Shown piece by piece: positions 6,487 through 11,107 of a stretch of DNA of 11,107 nucleotides. A program made the translations under genes and the position numbers. The notes under the pieces are model-generated. The model worked only from the letters and a program-made list of their open reading frames with translations, was not told where the DNA came from and made no database searches. The stretch's first letter is position 1; the number at the start of each line of letters is the position of its first letter. Origin of the DNA: Burkholderiales bacterium (lineage in GTDB: Bacteria; Pseudomonadota; Gammaproteobacteria; Burkholderiales; SG8-39); the NCBI GenBank assembly GCA_016649475.1, contig JAENXP010000025.1:1-11107 (forward strand), read 5' to 3'.

Positions 6487-7275
6487 ATGTTGAAATTCCT
6501 TGCCATCCTCGCCGCCGGCCTGCTCAGCGGCTGCGCCTCCGTTGCCGACGCGGGCGGACTCACCGAACTCACGGTCATCAACCGCAGCACCGGCGAGCGC
6601 TTGCCGGTCTACCGCCACCGCGGGCGCATGTACATTGAAGGCCGCGCAGGCGAGCGCTACGCCGTCGAGCTGCGCAACCGCACGGGCGGGCGCATCCTCG
6701 CCGTGCTCTCGGTGGACGGCGTCAACGCCATTACCGGCCAAACCGCCGCGGCGAGCCAGAGCGGCTACGTGCTCGACCCGTGGCGCCGCGCCGAGATCGC
6801 CGGCTGGCGCAAGGACATGAGCGAGGTCGCAGCCTTTTACTTCACCGCGCTGCCGGACGCGTATGCCACGCGCACCGGGCGCCCCGACAACGTCGGCGTG
6901 ATCGGCGTCGCCGTATACAAAGAGTACGTCGAGCCGCCGCGCGTGCAGCTCGATGCCCCCGCGATCGCGAAATCCGAAGCCGCCGGGCGCCTCGGCGGCA
7001 ACGACGCCGCGGGCGCGCGCGCCACACCGGCGCCATCCGAGGGCGCCGCCCAGAGGCGCCAATTGGCTGAAGAAAAGCTCGGCACCGGCCACGGCGAACG
7101 CGTGCACGCGCCGACACAGCACACCGAATTCCGCCGCGCGAGCAGCACGCCCTACCAGCGCATCGCCGTCTACTACGACAGCCGGCAGAACCTCATCGCG
7201 CAAGGCGTCATCCCGCGTTACGCCAGGCTGCCCCAGCCCTTCCCCGACGGCGGCTTCGTACCCGACCCGTCGTGA
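6487..7275 (+). CDS. Conserved-looking lipoprotein of unknown function
   Basis: A 262-aa predicted lipoprotein I cannot assign to a named family. MLKFLAILAAGLLSGC gives a very short signal peptide with lipobox LSGC and acylated Cys16. Residues 25-145 look like one beta-rich domain with regular alternating strands and motifs such as SVDGVNAITGQTA (76-88) and GRPDNVGVIGVAVYKE (131-146). Residues 150-215 are Ala/Gly/Pro/Glu-rich and probably a flexible linker. The last 45 residues (PYQRIAVYYDSRQNLIAQGV and a Pro-rich end) form a second short conserved-looking block. The start is set by AGGAG 6 nt upstream. It is divergent from the ZntB-like gene and preceded by a leader hairpin. An envelope location follows from the lipobox; function is unknown. 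Confidence 0.82.
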   Translation: MLKFLAILAAGLLSGCASVADAGGLTELTVINRSTGERLPVYRHRGRMYIEGRAGERYAVELRNRTGGRILAVLSVDGVNAITGQTAAASQSGYVLDPWRRAEIAGWRKDMSEVAAFYFTALPDAYATRTGRPDNVGVIGVAVYKEYVEPPRVQLDAPAIAKSEAAGRLGGNDAAGARATPAPSEGAAQRRQLAEEKLGTGHGERVHAPTQHTEFRRASSTPYQRIAVYYDSRQNLIAQGVIPRYARLPQPFPDGGFVPDPS

Positions 7276-7315
7276 ATCGCTTCCCCGGGCAAGCGTTGCG
7301 CGTATCATCTTTCAC

Positions 7316-7399
7316 ATGAATCCAACGGTTTTTCGCGAACTCGGCTTGCCGCGCATCCGTCCCGGTGAGTCGTCTCGAGAAATACTGGTGGCCGCATGA
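7316..7399 (+). CDS. Possible 27-aa leader peptide overlapping the patatin start
   Basis: An ATG at 7316 opens a 27-codon frame that ends in TGA at 7397-7399, overlapping the patatin start codon as ATGA. This geometry would allow translational coupling. A TATCAT lies about 10 bases upstream, but there is no recognisable ribosome binding site and the peptide (MNPTVFRELGLPRIRPGESS and seven more residues) has no known relative that I recognise. Short open frames are common in GC-rich DNA, so this is tentative. Confidence 0.18.
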   Translation: MNPTVFRELGLPRIRPGESSREILVAA

Positions 7400-8304
7400 G
7401 CTCCCGCCGCAAACCGCGCATCGGCCTCGCCCTGGGCAGCGGCTCGGCGCGCGGCTGGGCGCATGTGGGCGTGATCCGCGCGCTGGAGGGCGCCGGCATC
7501 CAGCCCGACCTGGTGTGCGGCACCTCCATCGGCGCCCTGGTGGCGGCGGCCTATGTCGCGGGCGAGCTCGAGAGCTTCGAGCAATGGCTGCTCGGCCTGG
7601 GCGTCAGGGACGTGATCTCGCTGCTGGACGTGCGCATGAACGGCGGCATGATCAAGGGCGAGCGCCTGATGGAATTCTTCCGCCGCAATTTCATCGACCG
7701 CCCGATCGAGGAACTGCCCATGCCCTTCGGCGCCGTCGCCACCGATCTGAATACCGGGTCCGAAGTATGGCTGCGCGAAGGTTCGACCATAGCGGCGGTG
7801 CGCGCCTCCATCGCCCTGCCCGCCCTGTTTTCGCCGGCGCTGCACGAGGGGCGCGTGCTGGTGGACGGCGCCCTGGTCAACCCGGTGCCGGTGTCGCTCG
7901 CGCGCGCAATGGGTGCCGACATCGTGATCGCGGTCGACCTCAGTTCGGACGTCCTCGGTCGGCGCATGCGCGAAGAGCTCGAAGCCGAAGCGCCCGTCGC
8001 CGAGAGCGGCGAATGGCGGCGCAAACTGCAGGAACGCATGAGCACGCTCATGCCGGCGCGAGACGAGGACGGGCCCAAGCTCCCGTCGATACTCGAAGTC
8101 GTGGCCACCAGCCTCAGCATCATGCAGGTGCGCGTCACCCGCAGCCGCATGGCGGGCGATCCGCCCGATGCGATCGTGTCGCCGCGCCTGGCCCACCTCG
8201 GCCTGCTCGACTTTCACCGCGCCAGGGACGCGATCGAGGCGGGCGAGCTCGCCGTGGAAACCGCGCTGCCGGGCCTGAACGCGCTGTTCAGTCGTTCGCG
8301 ATAG
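7396..8304 (+). CDS. Patatin-like phospholipase, RssA type
   Basis: A 302-aa protein of the bacterial patatin-like phospholipase family, the same size as E. coli RssA (301 aa). The oxyanion-hole loop GSGSARG is at 14-20, the nucleophile elbow GTSIG at 42-46 (Ser44), and the dyad aspartate in DGA at 157-159 (Asp157), so the Ser-Asp catalytic dyad is intact and lipid acyl-hydrolase activity is expected. SIALPALFSP (138-147) is also a typical family segment. It has no signal peptide or membrane helix, so it should be cytoplasmic or membrane-peripheral. A weak GGTGG lies 4 nt before the ATG, and a small open frame overlaps this start. Its physiological lipid substrate is unknown, and no partner gene nearby hints at it. 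Confidence 0.92.
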   Translation: MSSRRKPRIGLALGSGSARGWAHVGVIRALEGAGIQPDLVCGTSIGALVAAAYVAGELESFEQWLLGLGVRDVISLLDVRMNGGMIKGERLMEFFRRNFIDRPIEELPMPFGAVATDLNTGSEVWLREGSTIAAVRASIALPALFSPALHEGRVLVDGALVNPVPVSLARAMGADIVIAVDLSSDVLGRRMREELEAEAPVAESGEWRRKLQERMSTLMPARDEDGPKLPSILEVVATSLSIMQVRVTRSRMAGDPPDAIVSPRLAHLGLLDFHRARDAIEAGELAVETALPGLNALFSRSR

Positions 8305-8336
8305 GGCGACGGCGTGCCGGCGCCGACGCGCTTGTC

Positions 8337-8390
8337 GGCATCAGCGTGCGCATGAGCGCGAAGTGGCCCTATGGTCGCTGCCGGGCAAGG
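8337..8390 (+). repeat. Imperfect direct repeat, copy A
   Basis: This 54-bp stretch aligns without gaps to 8835-8888 with 40 identical positions, including a perfect 13-mer CGCATGAGCGCGA (8349-8361). It lies 32 nt after the patatin stop and directly abuts the TTGACG of the next promoter. Confidence 0.5.
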
Positions 8391-8419
8391 TTGACGCTCT
8401 GCGCCAATCGGCGGATAAC
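8391..8419 (+). promoter_or_regulatory. Sigma-70-type promoter for the EF-Tu domain-2-like gene
   Basis: TTGACG (8391-8396, five of six consensus bases) is followed after exactly 17 nt by GATAAC (8414-8419, four of six). Transcription would start near 8426, giving a leader of about 56 nt before the ATG at 8482. It is the best-formed classical promoter in the window, although untested. Confidence 0.5.
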
Positions 8420-8481
8420 CGTACATCCTTACACCCCGGCCCCGCTTGCGGGATCCTTTCCTGTCGAGCAAATGCATTCCC

Positions 8482-8808
8482 ATGGCGAAAACGACGAACA
8501 CCGGCGCGCAGATCGAAGTCAGCAATGTCATGTTTCTCGCCGGCCGCGGCGCTGTGATCGTCGGCCACGTGCGCGAGGGTAAGGTACGCATCGGGCAGCT
8601 GAGCGCACCCCTCGCGCCCGGCGCCGCGGCGGCGTTGCGCCTGGAAGTGAGCGTGATCGAGCACCTGTCTTCGATGGACCGGGGCGGCCAGGCCGTCGGC
8701 ATCGCGTTTCGCAACGCACCGGACCTCAACGACCTGAAGCGCCGTTTCCCCGCCGGCAGCCTGCTCGAGCTCGAAGATCCGGGCGAACCCGGCGCGCGGA
8801 GCACCTGA
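8482..8808 (+). CDS. Stand-alone EF-Tu domain-2-like protein
   Basis: A 108-aa soluble protein whose central part looks like the second (beta-barrel) domain of translation GTPases. GRGAVIVGHVREGKVRIGQ (21-39) follows the EF-Tu pattern GRGTVVTGRVERGxVKVGD, and GGQAVGIAFRN (68-78) occupies the place of the GDNVGxLLRG strand. No GTP-binding domain, P-loop or third domain is present, so it cannot be a translation factor by itself. The C-terminal 25 residues are acidic and Pro/Gly-rich. I choose the ATG at 8482; an upstream frame to 8446 exists, but neither start has a strong ribosome binding site. It follows the patatin gene by 177 nt with its own promoter and precedes an MFS gene. Function unknown. 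Confidence 0.8.
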   Translation: MAKTTNTGAQIEVSNVMFLAGRGAVIVGHVREGKVRIGQLSAPLAPGAAAALRLEVSVIEHLSSMDRGGQAVGIAFRNAPDLNDLKRRFPAGSLLELEDPGEPGARST

Positions 8809-8834
8809 GCATTTTGATGCCGCCGCGTGCACCG

Positions 8835-8888
8835 GGCATCGGCGGACGCATGAGCGCGATACGGCCGTACGGCCGCGGCCCGGCTGGC
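8835..8888 (+). repeat. Imperfect direct repeat, copy B
   Basis: Second copy of the 54-bp element at 8337-8390 (40 of 54 positions identical, perfect 13-mer at 8847-8859). It begins 26 nt after the stop of the EF-Tu domain-2-like gene and ends 8 nt before the MFS start codon. It contains a 14-bp palindrome that is only partly kept in copy A. Confidence 0.5.
8862..8875. promoter_or_regulatory. 14-bp perfect palindrome before the MFS gene
   Basis: CGGCCGTACGGCCG reads the same on both strands and ends 21 nt before the MFS start codon. It may be an operator for a dimeric regulator or an RNA hairpin close to the start. GC-rich DNA makes such palindromes more likely by chance. Confidence 0.3.
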
Positions 8889-8896
8889 GAAACGAC

Positions 8897-10111
8897 ATGA
8901 CGCACAAAGCAACCGACGCAGCGCACGCCCTCCACAAGCGGGCTGTCGTCGCCATTTCCACCGCCACCGGCAGCACCGCGCTGCTGATGAACGTGTGGCT
9001 GCCGTTCCTGCCGCTGTACATGCTGCAGGTCGGCGCCAGGGACGAAGCCGCGGCCCTGTTCTGGGTTGCGGTCGGGGCGAGCGCACAGGGCGCGGGGCGC
9101 CTCATTGGCGGGCCGCTCTGGGGATTGCTCTCGGACCGGCTCGGGCGCAAGAAAATGTTCATCCGCGCGGTGTATTTCGCCGCGCTCACCGCATTCGTGC
9201 TCAGTGTGATCAACGCACCGTGGCAGGTCGGCATCGCGCTCGGACTGCAGGGCCTGCTCTCCGGATTTGTACCCGCCGCAGTTGCGCTAATGAGCGTCAG
9301 CGTGCCCGACGCGAAGGTCAGGGACGCCCTCAACGCAGTCTCCGGCGCGCAGTACCTGGGCAGCGCGATCGGACCGGCGGTGGGCGCAGCCATGGCGATC
9401 GCATTCGGCTTTCGCGGCGCGATCTTCACCTCGGGGCTCCTGATAGCCGCAGTGGCGACCGCAGTCATCTTCCGCGTGCCCGCCGACACCGTGCGCAAGA
9501 AGAAGCTCGACCTCTCGGGCGCCGCGATCGCGCTGGCACCGTTCAAGCCGACGCTGCAATTCGCGCTGGCGGTCCTGCTCTTTTTTGCGCTGTTCGCCCT
9601 GACCACGTTCAGGTCCGTCGCGACGCCGATCGCACTGAAGGACATCGCCGGCGCCGGTGTGACCCAGGCCACCGGCATCGCGTTCACACTCGGCGGCATC
9701 GCCAGCGCGCTGGGCGTATGGATACTGTCGACGTCGTTTTTTCGCCGCTGGCGCCTGCGCAATATCCTTGCCGTCACCTGCGTTCTTACCGGGCTGTCGC
9801 ACCTGCTGCTCGCGTACAGCAACTCAGTGTGGCTGTTCGTCGTCGCCTTCACCCTCGCCTCGTTTCTCAACGCGTCGATGATGCCGGCGACCAACACCAT
9901 GATCGCCTTGAACGTCAGCCGCGACCGGCGCGGCACCGCCTTCGGCATCGGCAGCGCCGCGCAGGCGGTGGCGTTCATGGTCGGCCCGATGGGCGCGGCC
10001 ATGTTCGCTACGTTCTCGCTCAGAGCAGGTTTTGTCACCGTCGGCGCGCTGATGCTGGCCCTCGCGGTGCTGGTCGCCCTCGCAGTGCGTGAGCCGGCGG
10101 GGGAGAATTAG
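8897..10111 (+). CDS. MFS transporter, drug:H+ antiporter (DHA1/MdtG-like) type
   Basis: A 404-aa inner-membrane transporter of the major facilitator superfamily with about twelve hydrophobic segments. Helix 1 carries NVWLPFLPLYMLQVG (32-46), a pattern seen in MdtG-like drug efflux proteins. The loop between helices 2 and 3 has the full motif A, GGPLWGLLSDRLGRKK (71-86). GSAIGPAVGAAMA (155-167) resembles motif C of proton-driven exporters. A basic central loop (VRKKKLDLSG, 199-208) divides the two six-helix halves. Length fits MdtG (408 aa). The start at 8897 has only a weak ribosome binding site and is preceded by the palindrome at 8862-8875. Export of small hydrophobic compounds is inferred from family likeness; the substrate is unknown. 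It converges on the SRPBCC gene with a 20-nt gap. Confidence 0.88.
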   Translation: MTHKATDAAHALHKRAVVAISTATGSTALLMNVWLPFLPLYMLQVGARDEAAALFWVAVGASAQGAGRLIGGPLWGLLSDRLGRKKMFIRAVYFAALTAFVLSVINAPWQVGIALGLQGLLSGFVPAAVALMSVSVPDAKVRDALNAVSGAQYLGSAIGPAVGAAMAIAFGFRGAIFTSGLLIAAVATAVIFRVPADTVRKKKLDLSGAAIALAPFKPTLQFALAVLLFFALFALTTFRSVATPIALKDIAGAGVTQATGIAFTLGGIASALGVWILSTSFFRRWRLRNILAVTCVLTGLSHLLLAYSNSVWLFVVAFTLASFLNASMMPATNTMIALNVSRDRRGTAFGIGSAAQAVAFMVGPMGAAMFATFSLRAGFVTVGALMLALAVLVALAVREPAGEN

Positions 10112-10131
10112 GCGGGCGCCGCCTCCTACCC

Positions 10132-10587
10132 CTAGGCCCCGCCCCGGCGCGCTTCCACAGCGCGCTTGATGTTCTGCAGCGAAACGGCCGCTTCCTCGTC
10201 TATGCGCCGGATCATGTCCGCGGTCGGCGCCTTCGGGCGCGCAGGGTTGATGAGCGTGCGCCGGTAGCGGCTTCCGCCCGCGGCGGTTTCGACCTCGTAG
10301 CGCACGATGATGGTGCCGATGAAATCCGTGCGCGTTTGCGCGACCCAGAGCCGCGGGTGATCGCGCTCGGTCACCAGCCACTCGAGCAGCACCTCGCCGG
10401 TGCGCGTGTGCCAGCGCTCGCTGAAGCGCTCGCCGGCTGCCAGCGGCCGCGGCGGGCTGTCGATGTGATGCGAAGCGGCGATCCATTCCGGCCAGCTGTT
10501 GGGGTTGGAGACGTAGTCGAGGATGTCGCCAGCCGGCGCGTCGATCGCGATCTCGTGGCTGCGCTCGAAGCGCACGCCCTGGCTCAT
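10132..10587 (-). CDS. SRPBCC (START-like / polyketide cyclase) family protein
   Basis: A 151-aa soluble protein with the START-like helix-grip fold, a family that binds hydrophobic ligands in a deep pocket. The opening FERSHEIAIDAPAGDILDYV followed by SNPNSWPEWIAAS (27-39) is the typical first strand, helix and 'W-P-W' turn of polyketide-cyclase/dehydrase-like members. Alternating strands follow (WVAQTRTDF, TIIVRYEVE), and the long C-terminal helix is at about 124-147. The start is fixed by AGGAG 6 nt upstream. It lies 78 nt downstream of the DUF1330 gene on the same strand and may be co-transcribed with it. Ligand and reaction, if any, are unknown. Confidence 0.85.
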   Translation of the reverse strand: MSQGVRFERSHEIAIDAPAGDILDYVSNPNSWPEWIAASHHIDSPPRPLAAGERFSERWHTRTGEVLLEWLVTERDHPRLWVAQTRTDFIGTIIVRYEVETAAGGSRYRRTLINPARPKAPTADMIRRIDEEAAVSLQNIKRAVEARRGGA

Positions 10588-10640
10588 TGCCCGCTCCTTT
10601 GCAGGCTCACCGGTCGACTCATGGGTAAATATTCAGATGC

Positions 10641-10659
10641 GCGCGGCAAAGCGCCGCGC
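10641..10659. other. GC-rich hairpin between the DUF1330 and SRPBCC genes
   Basis: GCGCGGC and GCCGCGC form a perfect seven-pair stem around a five-base loop, starting 6 nt after the DUF1330 stop in the direction of transcription. No run of T follows, so it is more likely an mRNA-stabilising or attenuating structure than a full terminator. Confidence 0.35.
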
Positions 10660-10665
10660 CGCGCG

Positions 10666-10956
10666 TCAATCCAGGCCGTCGAAGGCGACGGTGTGGCTGG
10701 TCGCCGCTGCGCTCCGGATTGCCTTCAGCGGCTGGTAGTCCGGATCGTTCAGCATATTGTGGATCGCCTTGCGATTGGGAAAGCGAAACAGCACCAGCCG
10801 CGTCGGATGAAAGTCGCCCTCGATCACCTCGTGCTGCCCGCCGCGCGAAAGGTAGGTCCCGCCATGCTTGGCGATGAACGCGGGCACTTCCTTCTTGTAG
10901 ATTTCGTATTTCTCTTTGTCGTGGATATCGATATCGAGCAGCAGATAGGCTGACAT
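10666..10956 (-). CDS. DUF1330 family protein
   Basis: A 96-aa protein of the DUF1330 family, small dimeric alpha-beta-barrel (ferredoxin-like) proteins of unknown function. Family features are the opening strand AYLLLDIDIHDKEKYEIYKK, the GGTYLSRGG turn (32-40), the EGDFHPTRLVLFRFPN segment (46-61) with its conserved strand, and the following helix with DPDYQPLKAIR (71-81). The length is typical. The start at 10956 is preferred over one at 10989 because GAGGGG precedes it by about 7 nt and the family begins at MSAY. It is upstream of the SRPBCC gene on the same strand. Confidence 0.92.
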   Translation of the reverse strand: MSAYLLLDIDIHDKEKYEIYKKEVPAFIAKHGGTYLSRGGQHEVIEGDFHPTRLVLFRFPNRKAIHNMLNDPDYQPLKAIRSAAATSHTVAFDGLD

Positions 10957-10987
10957 GCTCCCCCCTCGTTGTTGTAATGGCGGGGAC

Positions 10988-10993
10988 ATTCTA
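10988..10993 (-). promoter_or_regulatory. -10-like element upstream of the DUF1330 gene
   Basis: On the minus strand TAGAAT (five of six consensus bases) would start transcription about 25 nt before the start codon at 10956. No acceptable -35 is found at 16-18 nt spacing, so support is weak. The remainder up to 11107 shows no gene. Confidence 0.22.
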
Positions 10994-11107
10994 GGCTGAA
11001 TCCATTTTGCGGGTGCGGCGCGGGCTGCTGCGCAATCAAGTACTAAACCTGCCAGTGAGCGAGACCCCGCCGGTGCAATTCCTGTGACATCAGCCCTGCC
11101 ACACGCC

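Noticed and set aside
8341..10038. A 565-codon open frame on the minus strand antisense to the MFS gene and its upstream neighbours
   Set aside because: Its translation is low-complexity, Ala/Arg/Ser/Thr-rich and matches no family, while the plus strand encodes clear MFS and EF-Tu-like proteins. Long antisense frames are expected in GC-rich coding DNA.
1..11107. Mobile element, CRISPR array, toxin-antitoxin or phage-defence system
   Set aside because: I looked on both strands for transposase or integrase motifs, regular spaced repeats, tRNA-like cloverleaves and small paired toxin-like genes and found none.

Overview
The window is GC-rich, densely coded bacterial chromosome of ordinary, mostly vertical-looking gene content. 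The GC-biased codon use, the protein set (classical OYE flavoenzyme, ZntB/CorA transporter, DUF3012 lipoprotein, RssA-type patatin, DUF1330) and an FNR/Anr-type box point to a proteobacterium, most likely a betaproteobacterium; this assignment is inference. I see no rRNA, tRNA, CRISPR array, insertion sequence or phage gene.

Layout. (1) Positions 2-163 hold the tail of a response-regulator receiver domain, cut by the window edge. (2) Positions 185-2271 on the minus strand encode an OYE-family ene-reductase followed by a D-2-hydroxyacid dehydrogenase (glyoxylate/hydroxypyruvate reductase type), probably one transcript. (3) A nitroreductase-family flavoprotein (2495-3172) diverges from the OYE gene. 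The 223-bp gap carries an 11-bp motif, CAGGATTAACC, once in front of each gene and in the same orientation relative to each. (4) Positions 3222-5039 hold an FNR/Anr-type palindrome, a matching -10, an enlarged COG0701/DUF318 permease with a CSC motif, and a tightly coupled 80-aa thioredoxin-like protein with a CANC centre. (5) On the minus strand come a ZntB-like transporter (5317-6309) and a 59-aa DUF3012 lipoprotein (5053-5232). (6) Divergent from zntB is an unrecognised 262-aa lipoprotein (6487-7275) with a strong hairpin just before its ribosome binding site. (7) A plus-strand run follows: patatin-like phospholipase (7396-8304), stand-alone EF-Tu domain-2-like protein (8482-8808) and MFS drug-type transporter (8897-10111). 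Imperfect copies of a ~54-bp repeat lie after the first two stop codons. (8) The minus strand ends with a DUF1330 protein (10666-10956) and an SRPBCC-family protein (10132-10587).

How they may work together. Region 2-3 looks like a small set for reducing electrophilic or carbonyl compounds, possibly under one regulator. Region 4 is the most interesting unit: a membrane permease with paired cysteines, a dedicated cytoplasmic dithiol protein and an apparent oxygen-responsive promoter, suggesting redox-coupled transport under low oxygen. The permease/thioredoxin pairing itself is a known type of gene neighbourhood; the substrate is not evident from the sequence. I found no clearly novel defence or mobile system here.
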